Assembly (NCBI RefSeq): GCF_003855095.1
Contig: NZ_CP033972.1
Location: forward strand, 248,001-312,000
From: Gordonia insulae
Lineage (GTDB): Bacteria > Actinomycetota > Actinomycetes > Mycobacteriales > Mycobacteriaceae
Direction of reading: 5' to 3'
Length of the DNA stretch: 64,000 bases
A model generated the notes under the pieces. The model was given only the letters and a program-made list of their open reading frames with translations. It did not search any database and was not told the origin of the DNA. Positions 7,787 to 16,735 of the stretch are shown here, one piece after another. Made by a program: the position numbers and the translations under genes. How positions within the stretch are numbered: the first letter of the stretch is position 1; the number at the start of each line of letters is the position of its first letter.

Positions 7787-8812
7787 GTGAACGCACGCCA
7801 GGAGGAGCCCGGAGATCATCCCGGTTCGCCCCGGCAGTCCGGTGAGTTCGGTCACCTCCCCGTGATGGCCGACCGGATGATCGACCTCATCACTCCCGCC
7901 TTCTCCCGCGGCGACAGTGCCGACACCGCCCCGGTCTTCGTCGATGCGACGCTGGGCGCCGGTGGGCACACCGAACTCATCCTGCGCGCCGATCCCGCGG
8001 TCCGCGTGCTCGGCATCGACCGCGACAGCACCGCACTCGACATCGCGCGCGAGCGTCTCGCCGGGTTCGGCGACCGCATCACCTTCCATCAGGCGCGGTT
8101 CGACGAGATCGGCGACGTGGTGACCGAAGCGGGTCTCGACCGCATCGACGCGGCGCTCTTCGACCTCGGCGTCTCGTCGATGCAACTCGACCGGCCCGAT
8201 CGCGGGTTCGCCTATGCTGTCGACGCCCCGCTCGACATGCGGATGAATTCGTCCGAAACCGTCACTGCGGCAGACATTCTGAACACCTATTCACACGGCG
8301 ACCTGGCCCGAATCCTGTCCGAGTACGGTGAGGAGCGCTTCGCCGGCAAGATCGCGTCGGCCGTCCTCCGTGAGCGGGAACGCGCGCCGTTCACCACCAG
8401 CGGTCGCCTGGTCGAGTTGCTCTACGCCGCAATCCCCGCAGCCACCCGTCGCACGGGTGGTCATCCGGCGAAGCGCACCTTCCAGGCGTTGCGCATCGAG
8501 GTCAACCACGAACTCGACGCGCTGCGGCGGGCGATTCCCGCAGCCCTCGGGGTCCTGGGTGTCGGCGGGCGGGTCGCGGTGATGAGCTACCAGTCCCTCG
8601 AGGACCGGATCGTCAAGCGGGAGTTCGCCTCCCGGACAACATCCACGTCGCCGCGCGGGCTGCCGGTCGAATTGCCCGGTTCGGCACCGGATTTCCGGCT
8701 GATCACCCGGGGTGCCGAGCAGGCCGACGAGACCGAACGCGCGCAGAACCCGCGGTCCGCCTCCGTGCGGGTGCGTGTCATCGAACGTGTCGAGGAAAAG
8801 GATCGCTCATGA
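7787..8812 (+). CDS. rsmH: 16S rRNA (cytosine(1402)-N(4))-methyltransferase RsmH (MraW)
   Basis: S-adenosylmethionine-dependent methyltransferase that modifies C1402 of 16S rRNA at the P-site. Features include [13 protein letters not shown], the SAM-binding loop [15 protein letters not shown] followed by [10 protein letters not shown], the [19 protein letters not shown] motif, PLDMRMN, and the C-terminal [13 protein letters not shown]. The GTG at 7787 (341 residues) is chosen because GAGGAG lies seven to twelve bases upstream; the same frame extends to 7619 but without family similarity. Its stop overlaps the start of the next frame (ATGA at 8809). Confidence 0.94.
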   Translation: MNARQEEPGDHPGSPRQSGEFGHLPVMADRMIDLITPAFSRGDSADTAPVFVDATLGAGGHTELILRADPAVRVLGIDRDSTALDIARERLAGFGDRITFHQARFDEIGDVVTEAGLDRIDAALFDLGVSSMQLDRPDRGFAYAVDAPLDMRMNSSETVTAADILNTYSHGDLARILSEYGEERFAGKIASAVLRERERAPFTTSGRLVELLYAAIPAATRRTGGHPAKRTFQALRIEVNHELDALRRAIPAALGVLGVGGRVAVMSYQSLEDRIVKREFASRTTSTSPRGLPVELPGSAPDFRLITRGAEQADETERAQNPRSASVRVRVIERVEEKDRS

Positions 8813-9237
8813 CCCTGGTGCAGGACATCGACATCGACGACGACCTCCTCGAGGAACGTCCGCAGAGAGGTCGGCGGACCGGTGGCGCCGACGCCCAACG
8901 CGCGACGCGATCCCGTGCCGCGCAACGGGCGATCGACCGCAGGCGTAAGCGTCTCGACCGCGACGAGCGCGCCGGCCGCGTCGCCGAACGTGCATCGGCC
9001 ACGGCGCGACCGGCCGGCCCCGGGTCTCGATGCGGGCGCGAATCGCGGGCGTTCCCTTCGTGGTTCCCATCCTGGCCCTGCTCGTCGTCGGTCTCGGTCT
9101 CAGTCTCTGGCTGTCCACCAAGGCGGCCGCCGACTCCTACCGGCTGGGCGAGGCTCGTCAGGAGAACCAGTCTCTGGTCGATCGCCGTGATTCCCTCAAG
9201 CGGTCCTACGAATCGGGTGATTCGGCGCCCGAACTGA
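8809..9237 (+). pseudogene. ftsL: N-terminal cytoplasmic part of FtsL in a different frame from its membrane part
   Basis: The frame starting at ATG 8809 overlaps the rsmH stop (ATGA) and has GAGGAAAAGG upstream, so it carries the natural translation signals for the gene after rsmH. It encodes [16 protein letters not shown] followed by a very basic Arg-rich region, as expected for the cytoplasmic N-terminus of an actinobacterial FtsL. After about residue 70 (near base 9020) it stops looking like protein, while the FtsL transmembrane segment appears in the frame one base back. The frame closes at 9237. I read residues 1 to about 70 as the real N-terminus of a frameshifted ftsL; a sequencing indel in the CCCCGGG run near 9018-9024 is possible. 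Confidence 0.5.
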
Positions 9238-9728
9238 GCGACAAGGCCTCGCGCCTCGGCATGATCCCGGCGAAGAACCCCGCCCGGATGATCGTCGACG
9301 GGACCGGAAAGCCGCGCGTCGTCGGCGATCCCGAACCGGCCGAGGGTAAGGCCATGCGATCGATCAACCCGCCGACCGGTCCCGACCCCGTCTCGACGAT
9401 CGACCCCAAGAAGGTCGACGACTCGCAGGGGCTCCCGGGTGACGCGGCCAACACCGATGCGGCGAATGGCGCTGGTACACAGCAGGATTCGCAACCGGGA
9501 ACGACCACAGCGCCGACCACCCCGGGTGCGGCGCCGACCTCGCCTGCACCGCAGGGTGCGACCCCGGCGACGCCGACGCCTGCCGCGCCCACCCCGTCGG
9601 CTCCGGGTGCGCCGGCGCCCGACGCGGCCACGCCGGGCGCGCCCGTTCCGGACGTCGTTGCTCCGGCGCCCAACGTGCTGCCCTCGAACGTCAACGCGCC
9701 GGGCGCAAATTCGCCGGAATCGCGTTAG
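9030..9728 (+). CDS. ftsL: FtsL-like cell-division membrane protein (membrane and extracytoplasmic part)
   Basis: From ATG 9030 the frame gives a basic start MRARIAG, one transmembrane helix at about residues 9-28 (VVPILALLVVGLGLSLWLST), and a short coiled-coil-like segment RLGEARQENQSLVDRRDSLK. Next comes SDKASRLGMIPAKNPARM, the conserved FtsL/DivIC-like region, and a long Pro/Ala/Thr-rich tail. This is the bitopic FtsL layout, and its place between rsmH and ftsI is the ftsL locus. Of its 232 residues, more than 100 are the low-complexity tail. There is no Shine-Dalgarno before 9030 and no GTG, TTG or ATG further upstream in this frame before the stop at 8946. The gene therefore probably begins at 8809 with a frame change in between. 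Confidence 0.72.
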   Translation: MRARIAGVPFVVPILALLVVGLGLSLWLSTKAAADSYRLGEARQENQSLVDRRDSLKRSYESGDSAPELSDKASRLGMIPAKNPARMIVDGTGKPRVVGDPEPAEGKAMRSINPPTGPDPVSTIDPKKVDDSQGLPGDAANTDAANGAGTQQDSQPGTTTAPTTPGAAPTSPAPQGATPATPTPAAPTPSAPGAPAPDAATPGAPVPDVVAPAPNVLPSNVNAPGANSPESR

Positions 9729-9749
9729 CGGCAGGGACAATTGGCAACC

Positions 9750-11660
9750 ATGACACGTGCCGTCTTCCAGCGCCTCGACATGGGTTCGTCCGGGCGCGGC
9801 CGCGGTGGTCGCGGTGGCCGCGGGGGATCGGGGTCGACCGGCGGAGGTGGTCCGCGCAGGCCGGAGGCGTTCCTGGGACGCAGCCGGATCGCCGGTGCGA
9901 TCGTCATCCTCGCGGTGATCGCGGTTGCCGTCCGCATGATCGTGGTGCACACCATCGAGGCTTCGTCGATCTCCGCGGAGGCCGCCCAGCAACGCGAATA
10001 CACCCAGGTGCTCACCGCGAAACGCGGTGCGATCGTCGACCGGAACGGACGTCCCCTCGCCTACACCGACGAGGCGCGGTCGCTGACATTCCTGCCCAAG
10101 GCGGTCCGCAAGACGATCGACGAAGCCCATCGCAAGGACGAGGCGCTGCCCGACGTGGACAAGCGACTCGGCGAGATCGCCAAGGGCGTGTCGTCGGCGC
10201 TCGGCGGATCGATCAGCGAGCAGGACCTGATGGCGAAGCTCAAGAGCGACGACACCTTCGTCTATCTCGCCCGTTCGGTCAGTCCGGAGACGGCCGGCAA
10301 GATCACCACCGAGTTCCCGGAGGTCGGCGCGGATCCGCAGAGCATCCGGCTCTATCCCGGTGGCTCGCTGGGCGCCAACATCATCGGCGACGTCAACTAT
10401 GACGGCAACGGCCTGATCGGGTTGGAGGCCTCGCTGGATTCGACGCTGGCGGGCACGAACGGATCGAAGACGTATGACCGTGGCTCCGACGGGGCCATCA
10501 TCCCGGGCAGCACCCGCAACGTGCACCCGGCGATCAACGGTGCGACGGTTCGGCTGACCATCGACTCCGACGTGCAGTGGTTCGTGCAGAGCCAGGTCTC
10601 CGCGGCCAAGGCGGCGTCGGGAGCCAAGAACGCATCTGCCGTGGTCCTCGACGCCCACACCGGGGAAGTCCTCGCGATGGCGAACGACAGTACCTTCAAC
10701 GCCTCCGAGCCACTCGGCGACCAGAAGAACGCGGATCTGGGCAACAAGGCCGTGACGTCACCGTTCGAGCCGGGCTCGGTGAACAAGATCATCACGGCCG
10801 CCGCGGCCATCGAATACGGCGTCACCACGCCGACCCAGGTGCATCGGGTACCGGGCAGCATCAACATGGCCGGCGTCACCGTCAACGACGCCTGGGCGCA
10901 TGGCGTCGAGCCGTACACGACCACCGGCATCTTCGGGAAGTCGTCCAACGTCGGCACCCTGATGCTGGCCCGCAAGGTCGGGGAGAAGCGCTTCGCCGAC
11001 ATGGTGTCCCGATTCGGCCTGGGTCAGCGCACCGGTGTCGGTCTGCCCGCGGAGAGTGCCGGCGAGGTCCCGGCCCTGAGTCAGTGGTCGGGTGGGTCGT
11101 TCGCGAACCTGCCCATCGGTCAGGGTCTTTCGATGTCGCTGCTGCAGATGACCGCGATGTACCAGGCGATCGCCAACGACGGCCTGCGGATCCCGCCGCG
11201 GATCATGGTCTCCGAGCAACGGGACGGCCAGCCGCCGGAGGACGCGACCCGGCCGGACGGCGTCCGGGTGGTGAGCCCGCAGACCGCGACGACCGTTCGC
11301 GACATGTTCCGGGCCGTCATGCAGAAGGACCCGATGGGCGTCCAGCAGGGCACCGGGTACACCGGTGCGGTCGCCGGGTATCAGATGTCGGGGAAGACGG
11401 GCACCGCCCAGCAGGTCGATCCCGGTTGTGGCTGCTATTCGAACTCGAACTACAACATCACCTTCGCCGGGATCGCACCGGCGGACGCCCCCCGGTACGT
11501 GATCGGCATCATGCTCGACAATCCGAAGCGCAGTTCGGACGGAAGTGGCGGGCAGTCGGCGGCGCCGATGTACGGGACCGTCGCTTCCTGGTTGTTGCAG
11601 CGCGACCGGGTGCCGCTGTCGGCGCGTCCGGCGCCGCGGCTGACCCTGGAGGCCCACTGA
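9750..11660 (+). CDS. ftsI: Peptidoglycan D,D-transpeptidase FtsI (PBP3, PbpB)
   Basis: Division-specific class B penicillin-binding protein that cross-links septal peptidoglycan. It has a Gly/Arg-rich cytoplasmic N-terminus, one transmembrane helix (AGAIVILAVIAVAVRMIVV), and the PBP dimerisation region with KRGAIVDRNGRPLAYT. The transpeptidase domain contains S-V-N-K (catalytic Ser near residue 343), the SSN motif in GKSSNVGTLML, and KTG in SGKTGTAQQVDP near residue 548. Length is about 636 residues. The ATG at 9750 is listed; an in-frame TTG at 9741 is closer to the AGGGA ribosome-binding site and may be the true start. The gene follows ftsL by 21 bp. Confidence 0.95.
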   Translation: MTRAVFQRLDMGSSGRGRGGRGGRGGSGSTGGGGPRRPEAFLGRSRIAGAIVILAVIAVAVRMIVVHTIEASSISAEAAQQREYTQVLTAKRGAIVDRNGRPLAYTDEARSLTFLPKAVRKTIDEAHRKDEALPDVDKRLGEIAKGVSSALGGSISEQDLMAKLKSDDTFVYLARSVSPETAGKITTEFPEVGADPQSIRLYPGGSLGANIIGDVNYDGNGLIGLEASLDSTLAGTNGSKTYDRGSDGAIIPGSTRNVHPAINGATVRLTIDSDVQWFVQSQVSAAKAASGAKNASAVVLDAHTGEVLAMANDSTFNASEPLGDQKNADLGNKAVTSPFEPGSVNKIITAAAAIEYGVTTPTQVHRVPGSINMAGVTVNDAWAHGVEPYTTTGIFGKSSNVGTLMLARKVGEKRFADMVSRFGLGQRTGVGLPAESAGEVPALSQWSGGSFANLPIGQGLSMSLLQMTAMYQAIANDGLRIPPRIMVSEQRDGQPPEDATRPDGVRVVSPQTATTVRDMFRAVMQKDPMGVQQGTGYTGAVAGYQMSGKTGTAQQVDPGCGCYSNSNYNITFAGIAPADAPRYVIGIMLDNPKRSSDGSGGQSAAPMYGTVASWLLQRDRVPLSARPAPRLTLEAH

Positions 11661-11838
11661 TCGCACGACGGTGACCGGTGGACGGTCCGGCGTGACATCC
11701 ACCGATTCCGTCGTGTGTGCCTGCGCGGCTCACCCGCACGGGAGGATGAGCGCACTGACGGTATCGTGAGTGCGTTCCGGCGAGCCCGACCCGGGCCGCC
11801 CAGATCGAGTACAGCGAGACGGGAGGCGGGAGGCACAG

Positions 11839-13464
11839 ATGGCGTCGACTCGCCGTAAGCGGACGAAATCCCCAGCGGTGGCGCTCCGGCCGACCACGGT
11901 GGCCCCGACCCCGGTGTCGGTGCTGTCCACGGCCACCGGTGCGCGCCTGGACCTCATCGGTTCCGTCGCCGCCGACACCGAGGTCACCGGCGTGACCCTG
12001 CGTGCGCAGGACGTGCTGCCGGGTGACCTCTTCGCCGCGTTGCAGGGTGGCCGCGCGCACGGCGCGCAGTTCGCCGATCAGGCGATCGCCGCGGGCGCGA
12101 CCGCGATCCTCACCGACCCGGCCGGTCGTGCCGAACTGACCCGCGTCCTGGGCCCCGACGCCGCGTGCGCGGTGCTGGTGCATCCTGAGCCGCGCACCGT
12201 CCTCGGACCGGTCAGCGCCCGGATCTACGGATATCCGTCCCAGCGGCTCAAGCTGATCGGCATCACCGGCACGTCCGGCAAGACCACCACGGCCTACATG
12301 GTCGAGGCGGCGCTGCTCGCGGCCGGGCATTCGGTTGGCCTGATCGGGACGGTCCAGACCCGGATCGACGGCGTCGCTCAGCCCAGCTCTCTGACCACGC
12401 CGGAGGCGCCGACGCTGCAGGCCCTGCTGGCCACGATGCTCGAACGTGGTGTCGACGCCGTGGTGATGGAGGTGTCGAGTCACGCACTCGCGCTCGGCCG
12501 CGTCGACGGTGCGCACTTCGCCATCGGGGCGTTCACCAACCTGTCGCAGGATCACCTCGACTTCCACCACTCGATGCGCGCGTACTTCGACGCCAAGGCG
12601 CGGCTGTTCGCCCCGTCGTCGTCGACCCGCGCGGTTCGGCCGGTCATCTGTGTCGATGACGAATGGGGTCGCCGGATGGTCGAGATCGCGCGTGCCGACC
12701 CCCAGACGACCACGGTGACCGTGTCGACGGGACCGGTGCCTGCGCAGTGGCATGCCGGGCCGTCGACCGTCGACGCCGACGGCAAGCAGCACGTCACGGT
12801 GACCGTGCCCGCCGGCGGCGACCAGGATCTGACGGTGCCGCTGCCCGGCCGCTACAACGTGGCGAACGCGCTGACCGCCGTGGCGATCGCCACGGGCGCG
12901 GGCGTCCCGACGTCGACGGCCGTGGAGGCGATCGCGTCGGTCTCGGTGCCCGGGCGGCTCGAGCGGATCGACCGCGGCCAGGGCTTCCTCGTCGTCGTGG
13001 ACTATGCGCACAAACCCGCGGCACTCGAGGCGGTGATCGCGACATTGCGTGAGCAGAGCCGGGGACGGATCGCGGTGGTGGTCGGTGCAGGCGGTGACCG
13101 GGACACCGGGAAGCGCCCGATGATGGGTGAGATCGCCGCGCGCGCGGCCGAACTCGTCATCGTCGCGGACGACAACCCGCGTTCCGAGGATCCGGCGATG
13201 ATCAGGGCCGAGGTGCTCGACGGGGCCCGCCCGGTCGCGGACGAGGGGACGACCGAGGTTCGCGAGATCGGCAACCGCGCCGATGCGATCCGTGCCGCGA
13301 TCGCCTGGGCCGAGCCGACGGACGTCGTGCTGATCGCCGGCAAGGGCCACGAGACCGGGCAGGAGATCGGCGGCGTCAAGCACCCGTTCGACGATCGCCT
13401 GGTGGCCGCCGAGGCGCTCGACGCGCTGTCGGTCACGCCGACGAACCCGGCCGAGGACGGCTGA
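11839..13464 (+). CDS. murE: UDP-MurNAc-tripeptide synthetase MurE (meso-diaminopimelate type)
   Basis: Cytoplasmic ATP-dependent ligase adding the third stem-peptide residue. The P-loop [19 protein letters not shown] is at about residues 140-158, [15 protein letters not shown] holds the central-domain Glu/Ser/His signature, and the C-terminal domain has [20 protein letters not shown] near residue 443 is the D-N-P-R motif that selects meso-DAP. The ATG at 11839 has GGGAGGC upstream; longer in-frame sequence lacks similarity. At 541 residues it is somewhat longer than typical because of an N-terminal basic extension (ASTRRKRTK). Its TGA overlaps the ATG of the next ORF. Confidence 0.95.
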   Translation: MASTRRKRTKSPAVALRPTTVAPTPVSVLSTATGARLDLIGSVAADTEVTGVTLRAQDVLPGDLFAALQGGRAHGAQFADQAIAAGATAILTDPAGRAELTRVLGPDAACAVLVHPEPRTVLGPVSARIYGYPSQRLKLIGITGTSGKTTTAYMVEAALLAAGHSVGLIGTVQTRIDGVAQPSSLTTPEAPTLQALLATMLERGVDAVVMEVSSHALALGRVDGAHFAIGAFTNLSQDHLDFHHSMRAYFDAKARLFAPSSSTRAVRPVICVDDEWGRRMVEIARADPQTTTVTVSTGPVPAQWHAGPSTVDADGKQHVTVTVPAGGDQDLTVPLPGRYNVANALTAVAIATGAGVPTSTAVEAIASVSVPGRLERIDRGQGFLVVVDYAHKPAALEAVIATLREQSRGRIAVVVGAGGDRDTGKRPMMGEIAARAAELVIVADDNPRSEDPAMIRAEVLDGARPVADEGTTEVREIGNRADAIRAAIAWAEPTDVVLIAGKGHETGQEIGGVKHPFDDRLVAAEALDALSVTPTNPAEDG

Positions 13465-13928
13465 TGGTCGACCAGACGACCACCGTGCTGGTGGCGCCGG
13501 TACCGGCGGGCATCGACGACGCCCGGGCCCTGTTGCGCGACCTCGCCGAGGCGGGATCGACGGCACGTGCACACGATGCCGCGGTGCGGACCTGGGCGAT
13601 CCTCGGTGAGCTGGCGGTCGCCGGCGGCATGACCGAGAACGACGGTGTCGTCGAGCACGATCGTGTGGGACGCCAGGCGGTTCGGCTCGCGGTGGACAAG
13701 ACGTTGTGCGTGGGCGAGACGCGATCCGTGCGCGCGATGCATCAGGGGGCCATCATGGAGGGCTCCTGGGGCGATGAGGCCCGGATGGTCGCGGACACCG
13801 ACGAAGCCCGCGACCTGCTGACCGGTGACGGCGACTGGCGGCCCGGCCCCGGTGACGTCATCCTGCTGGCTGCGGCGGGGCCGGAGATCGTCGCCCTGGC
13901 CGGTCTGTGGCGGACAGATCACGCGTGA
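13464..13928 (+). CDS. MurF-like C-terminal-domain-only protein (truncated MurF)
   Basis: This 154-residue ORF occupies the murF position. [14 protein letters not shown]..., [50 protein letters not shown] and [11 protein letters not shown] align by eye with the Mur-ligase C-terminal domain of MurF (W-A-V-L-G-E-M, E-H-D-x-x-G-R, A-x-x-x-G-A, P-G-D-V-V-L). The N-terminal substrate domain and the central ATPase domain with its GxxGKT P-loop are absent, about 350 residues in all. The C-domain DAYNANPxS motif is replaced, and the usual L-V-K-A-S/K-x-S-R element is LLAAAGPE. The ATG overlaps the murE TGA, so it is translationally coupled and probably expressed. It cannot catalyse D-Ala-D-Ala addition alone, so a complete MurF must exist elsewhere or this locus carries a deletion. 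Confidence 0.72.
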   Translation: MVDQTTTVLVAPVPAGIDDARALLRDLAEAGSTARAHDAAVRTWAILGELAVAGGMTENDGVVEHDRVGRQAVRLAVDKTLCVGETRSVRAMHQGAIMEGSWGDEARMVADTDEARDLLTGDGDWRPGPGDVILLAAAGPEIVALAGLWRTDHA

Positions 13929-14043
13929 GGCCGGCACCCGCCCCGATCATGACCCACACGACCACGCCGAGGCGTGCGCATCCCGACGACAAGGAAGAGC
14001 GAGTGAGAGCGACGACGGTGACAGGACAGACGGGGATGACACG

Positions 14044-15138
14044 GTGACACAGATCCTGATCGCGGGCGGCATCGCCCTGGCGGTGTCGATCCTGCTCACA
14101 CCCATCCTGATCCGCTTGTTCACCCGCCAGGGTTTCGGGCAGGAGATCCGGGTCGAGGGACCGCAGAGTCACCAGACCAAGCGCGGCACGCCGTCGATGG
14201 GCGGTGTGGCGATCCTGGCGGCGCTGTGGGCCGGCTATCTCGGGGCCCACATCGTCGGCCTGTTCACCGGCGGCACCGGGGCCACGGCATCGGGACTGCT
14301 GGTCCTCGGCCTCGCCACGGCGCTCGGTGGCGTCGGCTTCCTCGACGACATCATCAAGATCCGCAAGCACCGCAACCTGGGTCTCAACAAGACGGCCAAG
14401 TCGATCGGCCAGTTCGCCGCCGCCATCCTCTTCGGTGTCCTGGTGCTGCAGTTCCGCAACGACGCCGGCTACACCCCGGCGAGCACCCACCTGTCATACG
14501 TCCGCGACATCGACGCGATCTCGATGTGGTCGGCCGTGTTCGTGATCTTCTGCTGGCTGGTGGTCGCGGCCTGGTCGAATGCGGTGAACTTCACCGACGG
14601 CCTCGACGGTCTGGCGGCCGGTTCGATGGCGATGGTGCTGGGTTCGTATGTCCTGGTCACGTTCTGGCAGTACCGCAACGCCTGCACGGGCGGACCGAAG
14701 GCAACCCAGGAGATCACGCCCGGCTGCTACGTGGTCCGCGACCCGCTCGACCTGGCGCTGATCGCGGTCGCCGGTGGCGGCGCGTGCCTCGGCTTCCTGT
14801 GGTGGAACGCCGCTCCGGCCAAGATCTTCATGGGTGACACCGGTTCGCTGGCACTCGGCGGCATGCTGGCCGGACTCTCGATCACCACGCGGACCGAGTT
14901 GCTGGCCGTGGTGATCGGCGCCCTGTTCGTCGCGGAGATCATCTCGGTGGTCATTCAGATCGCGTTCTTCCGCACGACCGGACGCCGGGTCTTCCGGATG
15001 GCGCCGTTCCACCACCACTTCGAGCTCGGCGGGTGGGCGGAGACCACCGTGATCATCAGATTCTGGCTGCTCACCGCGATCGCGTGCGCGCTGGGCCTGT
15101 CCTTGTTCTACAGCGAGTTCCTGGCCGTCAGTGGCTGA
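14044..15138 (+). CDS. mraY: Phospho-N-acetylmuramoyl-pentapeptide transferase MraY
   Basis: Polytopic membrane enzyme that transfers phospho-MurNAc-pentapeptide to undecaprenyl phosphate, forming lipid I. Signatures are [43 protein letters not shown] (the Asp pair), [27 protein letters not shown] and the HHHFELGGW loop. About ten transmembrane helices over 364 residues match the family. The GTG at 14044 is chosen because the mature N-terminus [11 protein letters not shown] starts there; the in-frame upstream region (to 13825) lacks similarity and overlaps the MurF-like ORF. A 115-bp gap separates it from the preceding ORF. Its stop overlaps murD by eight bases. Confidence 0.95.
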   Translation: MTQILIAGGIALAVSILLTPILIRLFTRQGFGQEIRVEGPQSHQTKRGTPSMGGVAILAALWAGYLGAHIVGLFTGGTGATASGLLVLGLATALGGVGFLDDIIKIRKHRNLGLNKTAKSIGQFAAAILFGVLVLQFRNDAGYTPASTHLSYVRDIDAISMWSAVFVIFCWLVVAAWSNAVNFTDGLDGLAAGSMAMVLGSYVLVTFWQYRNACTGGPKATQEITPGCYVVRDPLDLALIAVAGGGACLGFLWWNAAPAKIFMGDTGSLALGGMLAGLSITTRTELLAVVIGALFVAEIISVVIQIAFFRTTGRRVFRMAPFHHHFELGGWAETTVIIRFWLLTAIACALGLSLFYSEFLAVSG

Positions 15139-16735
15139 GGACAGCGTGCTCGACGTGACCGCACTCGCCGACCTTCGGGTGCTGGTCGCGGGTGCGGGAA
15201 CGGCCGGTCGATCGGCGGCCCGATATCTGCTGGGCGCGGGTGCACGCGTCACGGTGGCGGACGCACGGTTCGGGCCGGACCAGCCCGGCGACGACGAACT
15301 CTCCGACCTCGGTGCGGAGTTGATCGGGATGTCGTCGGTGCTCGACGGCGATCTGTCGGGTGAAGGAGGCCTGTGGGGTGAGACGGACCTCGTCATCACC
15401 TCACCCGGTTTCGCGCCGACGCATCCGCTGATGGCGCTCGCCCACGAGGCCGGAGTGCCGATCTGGGGTGAGGTCGAACTGGCGTGGCGCGTCGACCGTG
15501 CGGGACTGCTCGGCGAGCCGCGCACCTGGCTGGTGGTGACCGGCACCAACGGCAAGACCACCACCACCTCCATGCTCACCGACATCGTCGTCGGCGCCGG
15601 TCGCGCTGGTGCGGCCTGCGGGAACATCGGGCTGCCGGTACTCGATGCCATGCTGGCCGAGCCACGGGTCGACGTCCTGTGCGCGGAACTGTCCTCCTTC
15701 CAACTGCACTGGGCGCCGTCGGTGCGCCCCGAGGCCGGGGTGGTCCTCAACGTCGCCGACGATCACCTCGACTGGCACGGGTCGTTCGCGGCCTATGCCG
15801 ACGCCAAGGCCTTCGCCCTCCGCGGCGCGGTCGGTGTGGTCGGCCTCGACGATCGCGTCGCCTCGGGTCTGCCGGTCGCCGGACGCCGGGTCGGATTCAC
15901 CCTCGGCACGCCGGCTGACGGCACCCTCGGGGTCGACGACGGCACGATCGTCGACCGGGCCTTCGGTCCGGCCGGTACGTCCCGCCCGATCGTCGAGACC
16001 GCAGCGATCCATCCGCCCGGGCCGTCCGGTCTGGCCGATGCGCTCGCGGCAGCCGCGCTCGCGCTCGCGATCGACGTGCCGCCCGCCGCCGTCGCGGACG
16101 CACTGCGCGAGTTCCGCCCGGCCGCGCACCGCGGCGACGTCGTCGCACGCGTGGAGGACATCGACTACATCGATGATTCGAAGGCCACCAACCCGCACGC
16201 GGCCGAGGCGGCGATCCGCGGCCATCGGCGGGTGGTGTTGATCGCGGGCGGTCTGCTGAAAGGCGCTCAGGTCGACGACATGGTGCGCAACACCCGGGAG
16301 CGACTCGCCGGCGTCGTCGCCATCGGTCGCGATCGTGACGTGATCGCGGAGGCGATCGCGCGACACGCCCCAGAAGTCCCAACAGTCACAGTATTCACAG
16401 GGGACGATGGGCGCGTGATTGTTCAGCAGACCGCGAACCCCGTGGATGACCTGCCGTCCGACTTGTCGGAAGCGCTCGTCCCGACCCCGGAGACCGTCGG
16501 GACGGCGGCATCCGACAGTCCCGCCGACCACGCGGCCATCGCGGTGATGGACCGCGCGGTCGCCGTCGCCGCACACCTGGCACGGGCGGCGGAGGATCGG
16601 CCGGACGCGGTGCTGCTCGCACCTGCGGCGGCGTCGCTGGACATGTTCGCCGGCTACGGCAGGCGCGGTGACGCGTTCGCGACCGCCGCCCGGGCGCTGC
16701 CCGGCGCGGCGGATGCCGGCGGTTCGTCGCGATGA
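15131..16735 (+). CDS. murD: UDP-N-acetylmuramoyl-L-alanine--D-glutamate ligase MurD
   Basis: Cytoplasmic ligase adding D-Glu to UDP-MurNAc-L-Ala. It has the N-terminal Rossmann-like [18 protein letters not shown], the ATP-binding [37 protein letters not shown], and the C-terminal [11 protein letters not shown] followed by [11 protein letters not shown]. At 534 residues it is longer than many MurD proteins. The extra length lies mainly near residues 415-470, in a segment containing [16 protein letters not shown] before the conserved [11 protein letters not shown]. The GTG start at 15131 overlaps the mraY end. Confidence 0.95.
   Translation: MAEDSVLDVTALADLRVLVAGAGTAGRSAARYLLGAGARVTVADARFGPDQPGDDELSDLGAELIGMSSVLDGDLSGEGGLWGETDLVITSPGFAPTHPLMALAHEAGVPIWGEVELAWRVDRAGLLGEPRTWLVVTGTNGKTTTTSMLTDIVVGAGRAGAACGNIGLPVLDAMLAEPRVDVLCAELSSFQLHWAPSVRPEAGVVLNVADDHLDWHGSFAAYADAKAFALRGAVGVVGLDDRVASGLPVAGRRVGFTLGTPADGTLGVDDGTIVDRAFGPAGTSRPIVETAAIHPPGPSGLADALAAAALALAIDVPPAAVADALREFRPAAHRGDVVARVEDIDYIDDSKATNPHAAEAAIRGHRRVVLIAGGLLKGAQVDDMVRNTRERLAGVVAIGRDRDVIAEAIARHAPEVPTVTVFTGDDGRVIVQQTANPVDDLPSDLSEALVPTPETVGTAASDSPADHAAIAVMDRAVAVAAHLARAAEDRPDAVLLAPAAASLDMFAGYGRRGDAFATAARALPGAADAGGSSR

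Noticed and set aside
11509..13572. Long open frame on the minus strand opposite murE
   Set aside because: High-GC codon bias leaves antisense frames open; it has no family signature and no ribosome-binding site, whereas the plus-strand murE is unmistakable.
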